A stretch of 9,958 bases of DNA from an uncultured Pseudomonadaceae bacterium (GCA_947630465.1 CANRHT010000287.1:1-9958), one strand, 5' to 3'; numbered from the stretch's first letter, positions 1 through 7,191 are shown. Numbers and translations are program-made. Notes: a model not told the origin generated them from the letters alone.

Positions 1-1
1 G

Positions 2-58
2 AGTGAATTTAAACGACGCGTAACGGCAAAAGTCTCTAGTTATGAACTGTGCGCTTGA
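2..58 (+). CDS. Possible C-terminal tail of an unidentified upstream gene (partial)
   Basis: The frame starting at position 2 is open from the window edge to a TGA at 56-58 and gives an 18-residue tail ending in VSSYELCA. It is too short to assign to a family, and I do not recognise it. It lies in the same frame as the SapC-like ORF that follows, separated by two stops (TGA at 56-58, TAA at 62-64). It could therefore be the end of a separate upstream gene or part of a broken SapC gene. The other two plus-strand frames contain stops within the first 25 bases, so this is the only plus-strand frame that can be coding here. It could still be non-coding. Confidence 0.25.
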   Translation, partial: SEFKRRVTAKVSSYELCA

Positions 59-73
59 CGGTAAGTCTACGAT

Positions 74-550
74 TTGTCTTTTTTACGTTTTAATTTAAAC
101 GGAAAGTTGGCGGCAACCGCAAATCAGGCCGGTGCGCAGCCCTTGATGACGGCAGATGGGGCGTTAACTCCGGCGGTACAAGCTATCCAAGACCAGTTGT
201 TAAAAGACAGCCCCTTGTTTGCACGCACCCAAACCGCTGTACAGGCACTGGCCGATGCAGGGGTGTTAATGCCTTTTCCCCAAGGGCTAAAAGACCAACT
301 GCAATTGCAGTTAACGGGGTTGTTTTGTGTGGACGAGGCCGCCTTGGCTAAATTACCGGATGCGGATTTTTTAGCTCTGCGTCGGGTGCAGGCTTTGGGC
401 ATTGCTTATGCCGTGAACCTGTCTTTACAACAGGCGCACTTGTTAGTTCGTCTACAAAAACATAACCCTGCCGTTGATGCCCCCGCCGATGTGGATGCAC
501 TGTTCGGCGAGGGTAATGGTCACGACGACACCTTAAAATTTAATTTTTAG
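74..550 (+). CDS. SapC-family C-terminal-domain protein, short or N-terminally truncated
   Basis: The 158-residue product resembles the C-terminal half of SapC-family proteins (PF07277). Residues 22-45 carry the pattern of a small acidic segment followed by a helix. Residues 46-75 are helical and end in a VLMPFP motif. Residues 78-125 contain LTGLFCVDEAAL, then a helix and an IAYAVNLSLQQAHLL segment, which matches the family pattern of GL..IDE..L..L....L..LR..G.L...YA...S. Full SapC proteins are usually about 230-270 residues, so roughly the first 100 residues are missing. The start is uncertain: the ORF can only open at TTG 74, with a weak GGTAAG eight bases upstream, because an in-frame TAA lies at 62-64. 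The next ATG is at 146. It may be a natural short version or a decayed gene. Its biochemical role is unknown, and the name comes from an S-layer/peptide-transport annotation history. The 3' end overlaps the convergent oafA-like gene by 11 bp. Confidence 0.5.
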   Translation: MSFLRFNLNGKLAATANQAGAQPLMTADGALTPAVQAIQDQLLKDSPLFARTQTAVQALADAGVLMPFPQGLKDQLQLQLTGLFCVDEAALAKLPDADFLALRRVQALGIAYAVNLSLQQAHLLVRLQKHNPAVDAPADVDALFGEGNGHDDTLKFNF

Positions 551-2456
551 TCGGGTCTACGTACGCAGCGATGCGCGCTTTAATAGCGTGAGCTAGGGTA
601 TTCGCGCCGCTGCGGCTTAAATGCCCGTAATCCCAAGCTACCGGTTCCCACGTGTCACCAACGGGGACGACCGTCTGGCACAGACCCTCTGCATCACATA
701 ACATATCTAACACACTGATAAATAGTGCCTGCTTATCCATATGACGCTGTAGGCGCTGTTCTAACTGTTTTAATTCCGCATAGGTGGGGTTAGGCAGTTG
801 GTGGGGGGCATCGCCAGTTTTAGCGTAGTTACTTAATATCGAAATTAAAGAGGGCGGCCATTGTGGTACGTCTCCAATAACAATGACGTGGGTGTGCGGG
901 GCGATCTGGCGTAGATAAGCTAACGTATTGCTAAGCTGTTTACCGATCAAATCGGGATCATGTTGGGGTAGGTTTTTGTGATACAGCAGCCAGTTCGCAT
1001 GCAAAATAACCAATGGAGGTTGTTTTTGTTGAATTTCACTAAAATTAAACTGGTTCACAGCAGGGCAAAAAGGACGCCAAGCATGGATTTCATCACCAAG
1101 CAATGGCGCACAACCGCTGGCGGTGTATTTAGCAAGAGGGTAGTGTTGGACTAAGCCATACCACAGCGCCGACGCATGCGAGTCGCCCAGCATGGCATTG
1201 GGTTGTTCGGTGTTGATTCTACAGGCTTCGCCTAATACTTGGCTGTCTTTGTCTTCTGCTACAAAACACGGGTCGTGGCTAGCTTGTTGGGCCGACAAGG
1301 CTTGGTGGGTAAACAGCATGCGCTGCACCGTGTTAAAGCGTTGGGGGTAGCCATGTTGGTATTGTAGCCACAGCATGGCACTCATCATCATGGCAATGCT
1401 ACCTAAACTAAGACTAAACACCGTGCGTCGCGATAGGAATTGACGATTCCTAAAGGGTTGTTCTACCCAGCGCCAACTCATGGCAGCCAACACAAAGGTC
1501 AGCACAAGCAAGCCCAGACTGGTTTTAAGGTCTAGTTCGGTTTGAACTAAGGCAATGCGGGTAAAGGCAAATAACGGCTGATGCCACAAATACGCGCTAT
1601 AGCTTAATAATCCAATCCAAACCAAGGGACGTAGACTGAGCAATCGAGCCGTATAGGTATAGGGTTGGGTAAATACGATCAGCCCCACGGTGGCGCCCAC
1701 TGGTATGAGTGTCCACAGGCTTGGGTGATGGGTGCTAGGGCTAAAGCAGACAAAGCTGATGATAAGGACGACTAAGGCAAGGGCGCTACCCAGTTGATTA
1801 CCCCAGACTCTACCCTGAGAGGGGCGTTGATGCAGATAAAAGGCACAGGCTGCCCCAGCCAGTAGCTCCCAAGCGCGTGTGGGTAACAAATAAAAAGCAG
1901 CGCTACCATAACTGGGGTTAATCCAATGAGCTGCCAGTAGGCTCGCTACAAATAAGGCAGCTAATAGGCCAATCAAACGGTGTTTTTTTGACCAGAACGC
2001 CAGAAAAAGCAGGGGGAATAGTAGGTAAAATTGCTCCTCTACCCCAAGTGACCACAAGTGCAGCAAAGGGAGCAGACTCGTATCACCTGTGAAATAATCA
2101 ATGTGCTGCCAAAAATAGATATTCGCAACAAAACCCAAAGTAGCCATCACGCTTTGGGCAAAGCTGGTTAATTGTTGGGGGCCTAACAGCCACCACGCCG
2201 CCATCGTGGAGCTGACTAAAACAAAAAATAATGCCGGTAAAATGCGCCGCGCCCGACGTTCATAGAAATACGCTAAGCTAAATTGGTGGTTGGTATATTC
2301 TTTAATAATAATAGAGCTAATTAAATAGCCGCTAATGACAAAAAAAACGTCTACACCTAAAAAACCACCCGATATCCACGAAAATCCGGCATGAAAAAAC
2401 AATACGGGTAATATCGCAAAAGTGCGCAATCCGTCAATTTCTGGGCGGTAGTTCAT
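540..2456 (-). CDS. OafA/YrhL-type O-acyltransferase with C-terminal SGNH domain
   Basis: This is an integral membrane acyltransferase of the Acyl_transf_3 family fused to a periplasmic SGNH hydrolase-like domain, 638 residues from ATG 2456. Such proteins O-acetylate O-antigen or other surface glycans at the periplasmic face. The N-terminal region (about 1-355) begins NYRPEIDGLR and has FFHAGF (His22 is the likely catalytic histidine), RRARRILPA near 67-75, HLWSLGVEEQFYLLFP at 133-148 and SYSAYLWHQPL at 285-295, with about ten hydrophobic helices. The SGNH domain has block I GDSHA at 424-428 (Ser426) and block V DYGH (Asp609, His612). NWLLYH near 488-493 is a candidate for the conserved Asn block. 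The reading frame extends upstream to TTG 2531, but that would overlap the preceding gene. ATG 2456 gives the standard family N-terminus and a 25-bp gap. No strong ribosome binding site is visible. It is the last gene of the algI-algJ-oafA set. The acyl group and sugar acceptor cannot be read from sequence. Confidence 0.93.
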   Translation of the reverse strand: MNYRPEIDGLRTFAILPVLFFHAGFSWISGGFLGVDVFFVISGYLISSIIIKEYTNHQFSLAYFYERRARRILPALFFVLVSSTMAAWWLLGPQQLTSFAQSVMATLGFVANIYFWQHIDYFTGDTSLLPLLHLWSLGVEEQFYLLFPLLFLAFWSKKHRLIGLLAALFVASLLAAHWINPSYGSAAFYLLPTRAWELLAGAACAFYLHQRPSQGRVWGNQLGSALALVVLIISFVCFSPSTHHPSLWTLIPVGATVGLIVFTQPYTYTARLLSLRPLVWIGLLSYSAYLWHQPLFAFTRIALVQTELDLKTSLGLLVLTFVLAAMSWRWVEQPFRNRQFLSRRTVFSLSLGSIAMMMSAMLWLQYQHGYPQRFNTVQRMLFTHQALSAQQASHDPCFVAEDKDSQVLGEACRINTEQPNAMLGDSHASALWYGLVQHYPLAKYTASGCAPLLGDEIHAWRPFCPAVNQFNFSEIQQKQPPLVILHANWLLYHKNLPQHDPDLIGKQLSNTLAYLRQIAPHTHVIVIGDVPQWPPSLISILSNYAKTGDAPHQLPNPTYAELKQLEQRLQRHMDKQALFISVLDMLCDAEGLCQTVVPVGDTWEPVAWDYGHLSRSGANTLAHAIKARIAAYVDPTKN

Positions 2457-2481
2457 AAGTAAATAGGAATAAATAAGTGGG

Positions 2482-3552
2482 TTATAGCGGGGTTTCTGAG
2501 TAGAAGCGATCTCTGGATTCGCGTTCCACAACAGTAGTAACTACCAGGTCTGGCGCGTAGGAGCGTACTAAGTCCGTGATTTTTTCTGGTGTGGCGCCAA
2601 GGATATGTATATGCATGACTTCTTTGAAATGCTCCAGCATAAAAGGCACCATACTGGATCCAAATGAGTCATGTATCCATAAGACTTTTTCTTGATTTAA
2701 CGCGGCTGAGTTTTTATATAGCGTCGGGGTGTGTTGACTATCAGCAAAAGTAATGGATTTGATGCCTAGAGAGGTTTGGTTGTCATAGTCAATGACCTCG
2801 ACCGTAGGGGGGGTGGCAGTGGTATGGGTAGAGCTAACAAAATAGTCGTCTACGTAGTTAGCGATGTGTAAAAAGTTAGTCAGGTCGCCTTGATTGTTGC
2901 CGTATTGATAGATAGTGTTTTCAAAGTCATATGGGTTAAATCGTAAGTGAGGGTGTTTTTGTTGTAGCGTATGCATAAACGCTTTAAAGCCAACCCATGC
3001 GCCCAGCTGATTCCAGTGAGAGTCTGTTTTAAAGTATAAGGGCAAGGTATACGTCTGTCTGGCTTGTTCTAAGGCGTCTAACAGAACGACATATATATTT
3101 TCATTATTGTTTTCTTTAAAGTAGCTCAAAGGTGTTGTCATGGGGTTTTTGACCCAGTCTGGTGTTTTTTCGCTGTAGACGCTGTCTTTATCAGGGGCAA
3201 GCATAATCGTATAAGACTGGACGCCTTGGTTTAAAAACCAGTGTTTCCAGAGGGTAGCATTATGGATAATGGTGTGGATGTGTTCTTTGTCTTGCTCACT
3301 GAGTTTTCTCTTTTTTTCTACCCCGTTCATGTAGGTATTACCCAGAAAAAGCCAGCCGTCTTTCCCTAGATAGGTTTGTTGGGGGTTGATAGATATCCCC
3401 ATCTGATAACTAAGCCAGCCAAATAAGGGTTGAATTTTGTCCGTGTTATAGAGGTTCTTAATGGATTGATTTTGGTACAGGTTCCACGCAGGAAGTAAGG
3501 CCAAAGATACCAAGAACACACACAGGAATGCATGGATTTTTTTTCTTATCAT
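2482..3552 (-). CDS. AlgJ/AlgX-like SGNH O-acetyltransferase (periplasmic, membrane-anchored)
   Basis: The 356-residue protein has a hydrophobic N-terminal segment (about 7-25) serving as signal peptide or membrane anchor, followed by an ALGX/ALGJ SGNH hydrolase-like domain (PF16822 type). Visible landmarks are YLGKDGWLFLGN at 61-72, TDSHWNQLGA at 176-185 and HDSFGSSM at 294-301. By analogy with the Asp-His-Ser triad of Pseudomonas AlgX (Asp174, His176, Ser269), the likely catalytic residues are Asp177, His179 and Ser296. AlgX carries an extra C-terminal carbohydrate-binding module that is absent here, so the length fits AlgJ better. It would accept acyl groups delivered by the AlgI-like partner encoded immediately upstream and pass them to the polysaccharide. 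ATG 3552 lies 9 bp after the algI stop, with AAGG about 8 bases upstream, which suggests translational coupling. The gene is noticeably A+T-rich: 18 of 60 bases are G or C at 3061-3120. It is probably not an alginate gene, because no other alginate genes are present. Confidence 0.88.
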   Translation of the reverse strand: MIRKKIHAFLCVFLVSLALLPAWNLYQNQSIKNLYNTDKIQPLFGWLSYQMGISINPQQTYLGKDGWLFLGNTYMNGVEKKRKLSEQDKEHIHTIIHNATLWKHWFLNQGVQSYTIMLAPDKDSVYSEKTPDWVKNPMTTPLSYFKENNNENIYVVLLDALEQARQTYTLPLYFKTDSHWNQLGAWVGFKAFMHTLQQKHPHLRFNPYDFENTIYQYGNNQGDLTNFLHIANYVDDYFVSSTHTTATPPTVEVIDYDNQTSLGIKSITFADSQHTPTLYKNSAALNQEKVLWIHDSFGSSMVPFMLEHFKEVMHIHILGATPEKITDLVRSYAPDLVVTTVVERESRDRFYSETPL

Positions 3553-3561
3553 CGTCCGGCC

Positions 3562-5046
3562 TTAAAAGTTGTAGTAGAGAAAAACAGCGCTACTGCTGGT
3601 GTTAGTGGCATACATAGCAATGCTAAATAACACCGTCATGTAGGCGACTTTGCTCCAACCCATTTGCCCCTGGGTTGTCATCTGAAAGGCATTACGTTGG
3701 CTGCAGATCACAAAGGCAACGATAATCATAATAAAACTTAATAAGTAAGCGGTCAGGCTAGCAGGTAGATAGTGGTTAAAGGTGTCAATCAAGGCTCCGC
3801 CCCATGCGTAGTGATGGTAGGGGATGTCATGAGCTGTGATACTTTGTATAGAGGCAATATCCACCATACCTTTTAAAATTCGCCATGCATCGTCCATAGA
3901 GGTGGCACGGAAAAACACCCATGTGACGTTGACGAATAAAAAGGTGACGAGCCATGCGATGGGTTTAGGTAGGGTGCAGCCTGCGCTTTTCCAAAGGCGA
4001 TGGATAATTAAGGCCGCGCCGTGTAATGCACCCCACATGACAAACATCCAACTGGCACCATGCCATAATCCCCCAAGCAAAAAGGTAATGAACAGATTGG
4101 CATACATCAGGTATTTACCATTGCGATTACCACCTAATGGAATGTACAGGTAGTCACGCAAATAACGGCCTAATGTAATATGCCAACGTCGCCAGAAGTC
4201 CTGAATGTCATACGCTTTGTAAGGGGAGTTAAAGTTTAATGGCAGCCAAATATTAAACAGCAGCGATGCCCCTATGGCCATATCGCAATAGCCGCTAAAG
4301 TCAAAGTAAAGCTGAAAGGTATAGGATAAGCTGGTTGCCCATGCACTAAAAAAATGGTGTTCTACACCTGAGGCAAAGCCTGCATCTGCCCAGATAGCAA
4401 ATGTATCGGCAATCATCACTTTTTTAAATAGGCCAATACTAAAAATAAATAGCCCCATTAAAATATGTCGATGTCGCACACACCATGTCCATCGAGACGT
4501 AAACTGGCTCATCATTTCGGTATGATGCAAAATAGGGCCAGCAATCAGATGCGGAAAAAATGTGACAAATAGGGCGTAGTTAATCAGGTCGTATTCTTTG
4601 GCTTTGCCTTGATAACTATCGACTAAAAACGCGATCTGGGTAAAGGTGTAGAAACTGATTCCTAACGGTAGAATGATATGAGTTAGATGAAATTCTGAAC
4701 CAGTAAAGGTATTAATGTTATCAATAAAAAAATTGGCATACTTAAAGTAGCCTAATAGTAATAAGTTGCCAGCAATCCCCAGAATCAACGCCCATTTTCT
4801 TTTTTTGTCATTTAGGTTGATGCGGGTTTGGTAGGGGGATGCAGCCCCACCAATAATAAAATTAAATAGTATCGAAGCCACCAGCAATGGGATATAGCTG
4901 ATGCTCCAGTATCCATAAAAAACAAAACTAGCGATGGTTAGCCAGACTTTCCCCCCACTGATAAGTCGTTTTTTATTTAGCCAAAAATAGCCAAAAAAAA
5001 CGATGGGCATAAATACCAGAATGAAGATCGAGGAGCTAAAAATCAT
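3562..5046 (-). CDS. AlgI-like MBOAT membrane O-acyltransferase
   Basis: The 494-residue polytopic membrane protein belongs to the MBOAT family (PF03062), AlgI/PatA/DltB branch. It moves acyl groups from a cytoplasmic donor across the inner membrane for a periplasmic SGNH partner. Landmarks are the N-terminal MIFSSSIFILVFMP typical of AlgI proteins, ILPLGISFYTFTQIAFLVD at 125-143, FPHLIAGPI at 164-172, YFDFSGYCDMAIG at 247-259, DFWRRWHITLGRYLRDYLY at 283-301 (His289) and GGLWHGASW at 325-333 (His329). The last holds the invariant MBOAT histidine, equivalent to the essential histidine of AlgI. Length matches the family (about 470-520). The start is ATG 5046, and no better upstream start exists because a stop at 5050-5052 precedes it in another frame with only 3 bp between. 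It is first in the operon with the algJ-like gene 9 bp downstream, the usual AlgI plus SGNH pairing. It carries the acyl group rather than choosing the glycan, so the substrate is unknown. Confidence 0.95.
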   Translation of the reverse strand: MIFSSSIFILVFMPIVFFGYFWLNKKRLISGGKVWLTIASFVFYGYWSISYIPLLVASILFNFIIGGAASPYQTRINLNDKKRKWALILGIAGNLLLLGYFKYANFFIDNINTFTGSEFHLTHIILPLGISFYTFTQIAFLVDSYQGKAKEYDLINYALFVTFFPHLIAGPILHHTEMMSQFTSRWTWCVRHRHILMGLFIFSIGLFKKVMIADTFAIWADAGFASGVEHHFFSAWATSLSYTFQLYFDFSGYCDMAIGASLLFNIWLPLNFNSPYKAYDIQDFWRRWHITLGRYLRDYLYIPLGGNRNGKYLMYANLFITFLLGGLWHGASWMFVMWGALHGAALIIHRLWKSAGCTLPKPIAWLVTFLFVNVTWVFFRATSMDDAWRILKGMVDIASIQSITAHDIPYHHYAWGGALIDTFNHYLPASLTAYLLSFIMIIVAFVICSQRNAFQMTTQGQMGWSKVAYMTVLFSIAMYATNTSSSAVFLYYNF

Positions 5047-5049
5047 TTT

Positions 5050-5143
5050 TTACAGCCAGTGGAAATGAAGGTAGCTAAGCATAGCAAAAAACGCTAAGGC
5101 AGGGTCGTAGCCCGTCCATTTCTGGGCGGTCAACCACGATCAA
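5050..5143 (-). pseudogene. Degraded N-terminus of a second OafA-like acyltransferase
   Basis: Read on the minus strand from 5143, an open frame gives LIVVDRPEMDGLR. RPEMDGLR (5128 down to 5105) matches the hallmark start RPEIDGLR of the intact oafA-like gene in seven of eight residues. If four bases (5101-5104) are skipped, the reading continues ALAFFAMLSYLHFHWL and stops at TAA 5050-5052. This fits the family pattern DGLRALA...H after the first motif. In the unshifted frame it stops at a TAG soon after. It is cut off 3 bp before the algI start codon. The GLR codons differ from the intact copy (GGG CTA CGA versus GGA TTG CGC), so it looks like a diverged homologue rather than a recent duplication. 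The call rests on a short match. The alternative is chance similarity in a leader. Confidence 0.45.
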
Positions 5144-5208
5144 TAGCGATAAAACGTAAAGAGGAGTAAAGTAACGGGCGAGATACTATTGGTGGCAATG
5201 AGCGCCAG
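5140..5208 (-). pseudogene. Possible tail of a second MBOAT-like gene (relic)
   Basis: On the minus strand a short open stretch starts after TGA 5209-5211 and ends at TGA 5140-5142. It encodes LALIATNSISPVTLLLFTFYRY. The pattern of hydrophobic residues, ATNS, a few residues, then an aromatic-rich last four residues resembles the C-termini of AlgI-type MBOAT proteins. The intact AlgI here ends in AMYATNTSSSAVFLYYNF. Its stop overlaps the first possible TTG of the OafA-like relic, giving an order of algI tail, then oafA start. The stretch is only 22 residues and the similarity is loose, so this is weak evidence on its own. Confidence 0.22.
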
Positions 5209-5211
5209 TCA

Positions 5212-5299
5212 AAAATAAAACTAAGTTTAACTGAAATTATCTAAATTATATTTTCTATTTCTGTGAAAAGAACCCATACCTTTCTTTAATGGATTATTT
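5212..5299. promoter_or_regulatory. A+T-rich divergent promoter region between the two operons
   Basis: This stretch separates the leftward acyltransferase operon from the rightward glycosyltransferase operon and is strongly A+T-rich. On the minus strand a perfect TATAAT sits at 5245-5250, but no good -35 lies at 16-18 bp. TTCACA at 5262-5267 is only 11 bp from it. On the plus strand TATATT at 5247-5252 has only a weak TTTAAC 15 bp upstream. If the minus-strand box is used, the algI transcript would carry a leader of about 200 bases that includes the relic sequences. No operator repeat or terminator hairpin was seen. Confidence 0.35.
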
Positions 5300-7177
5300 G
5301 TGGATAAAACATCGCAGCCGCCATTACTCGAATCTCAATTGGCACAGCTATATACCCAAGCCGCCATGCAACGGATACAGAGCCTAGAGTCAAAACTGTA
5401 TTTGGCTGAACAGCGTGCTATGGGTCTAGAGCAACGTCTCTATCAGCTCCAAGAGGCGTACCCCATTGCTGGCTTGCCTGATCTCTTTGATGAGGAAGCC
5501 TATAGGGTGTTAAATGCAGAGCAGTTGCAACACAGTTCATTGTCTGTTCAGGCCCATTTTGAGCAGGCCGCGCCCATGTCAGTGCGTTGGATGCAAGGGG
5601 GTAAAAAGTCGATTCCGCTTTTAAGCGATCAACACGTGTTGGTGGTGTGCGCCTTATATCCTACTGATCTTGCAGAGCAGCAAAAACTGTACGAGCTGCT
5701 TTTGGATTTGCAGTACCGGTATGAAATCACGGTATTACAGTTGGGGACAGCGGTATTGGATTGGTCGGAATTCAATCGGGTGTATGTGCATAATGTGCGC
5801 CATCATTACGGAGAGTTGCAGTACACCATTCAGTATTTAAAACAGCGCTATCCCAGTTTGCAGCACAGCCTGATTTTTGGGGTGGGTGCAAAAAATGCGT
5901 ATTGGAGCTTGGCTTTAGCTGGTTTACCCCGCACAGCGGTGTTTTGGCAGGATTCAGATGCCTTGAATTCTCAGTCCACTTTGCAAGAGCTGTTTTTTTG
6001 GGCAAATGCAGGTGTTGCCCAACCCAGCGCACAGCCTTATTTATCATCGCTGTTCAGTGATAGGGGGTTAGCTGCGTGGCAGTTTGCGGATTGGCAGCAG
6101 TTAACGCGTACTGATTGGATTCACCTTTTAGAGCAGAGCCAGGCACAGCATCTACAACATCAGACGGATAGCGCGCATATTCGTGCTGCACAATTATTTG
6201 TTTCCAGCTTTTTTGCGCCTGACTTTAACGAAGAGGTAGATCAAAGCCAATACCTAGAGCAGTATTTACGGCGTTGGCATACGGGGATAGAGCCACGCAA
6301 ACCCTGTCCGGGCTTTAATCCCGCTATTTATGCAGAACGTAATCAACTACCTCCTTTTTGTGAGCCTTTAGGCCATTATGTGGCTCAGGGTAAACCCACC
6401 GGGCCGTGGCAACAGCGCACCATAAAAAATGCCTCGGTGGTGGTTGCAGCGGATGCGCCAGTGGCATTGCATATTCATGCGTATTATGTGGATATGTTGC
6501 CTGAGTTATTGCAGCGCCTTGAGTCCAATCAGTCGCGCCCTGATTTGTTTATTAGTGTACGAGATCAAGCTGATGCGGACATAGCGGCTCATTTGTTGGC
6601 AGACTATACGGCAAAGGTCGATGTACGCATTGTGCCTAACCGAGGCCGCGATATTGGCCCATTGCTGACTGAGTTTGGCCCAGAATTAGTGCAAAACTAT
6701 CGTTATATTGGTCATATTCATACCAAACAAAGTTTGCATGTCCAAGAGCGTGATGCTGTGACGGCGTGGCAACGTTTTTTGCTAGAGGCAATGTTAGGCA
6801 GCGCTCAGTCAGGTGCGATGTTAGATGCCTGTATTTCTCAGATGGTGTTGTACCCAGACTGTAGTATGGTGTATCCCGATGACCCTAAAATGATAGGTTG
6901 GGATGCTAACCAACCTTTTGCGCAGTTATTAGCCGATAAAATGCAGCTAGGGACTTTGCCCAATGCCTTTAATTTTCCGGTGGGTACGATGTTCTGGATG
7001 CGTGACCATGTGTTGGCGCGTTTTGTGGGGTTGGGTTTAGGGTGGCAGGATTATCCCCCCGAGCCCATTGGTAAAGATGGTACGATTTTACATGCCTTGG
7101 AACGGTTGTTTGGTGTGGTTCCGTTGGTCTGTAATCAGCCGTACTCTGTGGCGTGGGCTATAGGGTTTTCTCGTTAA
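5300..7177 (+). CDS. RgpF-domain rhamnan synthesis protein with N-terminal coiled coil and GT-like region
   Basis: The 625-residue cytoplasmic protein ends in a rhamnan synthesis F domain (PF05045) at about 386-620. Landmarks are VALHIHAYYVDMLPELL at 388-404, IVPNRGRDIGPLL at 444-456, YIGHIHTKQS at 469-478, FPVGTMFWMR at 559-568 and IGKDGTILHALERL at 590-603. RgpF proteins take part in assembling rhamnose-containing polysaccharides, and many are fused to other transferases. Residues 10-55 are Gln/Glu/Leu-rich and probably form a coiled coil. Residues 110-250 contain a Rossmann-like strand (HVLVVCALYPT) and LIFGVGAKNAYWSLALAGLP, which resembles the N-terminal half of GT-B glycosyltransferases. 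The linker at 323-345 has the GIEPRKPCPGFNPAIY motif seen between domains of large surface-glycan transferases. The start is GTG 5300 with GGA six bases upstream. An in-frame stop at 5264-5266 excludes a much longer N-terminus. It is followed after 14 bp by the tandem GT2 gene, so the two are probably co-transcribed. The glycan product is inferred. Confidence 0.87.
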   Translation: MDKTSQPPLLESQLAQLYTQAAMQRIQSLESKLYLAEQRAMGLEQRLYQLQEAYPIAGLPDLFDEEAYRVLNAEQLQHSSLSVQAHFEQAAPMSVRWMQGGKKSIPLLSDQHVLVVCALYPTDLAEQQKLYELLLDLQYRYEITVLQLGTAVLDWSEFNRVYVHNVRHHYGELQYTIQYLKQRYPSLQHSLIFGVGAKNAYWSLALAGLPRTAVFWQDSDALNSQSTLQELFFWANAGVAQPSAQPYLSSLFSDRGLAAWQFADWQQLTRTDWIHLLEQSQAQHLQHQTDSAHIRAAQLFVSSFFAPDFNEEVDQSQYLEQYLRRWHTGIEPRKPCPGFNPAIYAERNQLPPFCEPLGHYVAQGKPTGPWQQRTIKNASVVVAADAPVALHIHAYYVDMLPELLQRLESNQSRPDLFISVRDQADADIAAHLLADYTAKVDVRIVPNRGRDIGPLLTEFGPELVQNYRYIGHIHTKQSLHVQERDAVTAWQRFLLEAMLGSAQSGAMLDACISQMVLYPDCSMVYPDDPKMIGWDANQPFAQLLADKMQLGTLPNAFNFPVGTMFWMRDHVLARFVGLGLGWQDYPPEPIGKDGTILHALERLFGVVPLVCNQPYSVAWAIGFSR

Positions 7178-7191
7178 TTAGTGTTTTTTTT

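Noticed and set aside
2457..2531. N-terminal extension of the oafA-like gene to TTG 2531.
   Set aside because: It overlaps the algJ-like gene by 50 bp, uses TTG, and precedes the family-standard MNYRPEIDGLR start at ATG 2456.
3836..4153. Plus-strand 105-residue ORF inside algI.
   Set aside because: It lies wholly antisense to a conserved MBOAT gene and has no family pattern, start signal or independent support.
3562..5046. Reading the algI and algJ pair as alginate genes.
   Set aside because: No algD, alg8, algE, algG or algL is present, and the neighbours are RgpF and WbbL-like genes. The pair is used for many polysaccharides.
5289..5387. Small ORF starting ATG 5289 and overlapping the start of the RgpF gene in another frame.
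   Set aside because: It ends after 32 residues, has no recognisable pattern, and is shadowed by a well-supported gene in the neighbouring frame.
5772..6047. Minus-strand 91-residue ORF inside the RgpF gene.
   Set aside because: It is antisense to the coding region and shows no recognisable domain; likely a chance open frame.
7153..7191. Upstream GTG start for the tandem GT2 gene, adding MGYRVFSLISVFF.
   Set aside because: It would overlap the RgpF gene by 25 bp and has no ribosome binding site. ATG 7192 is simpler, though not proven.
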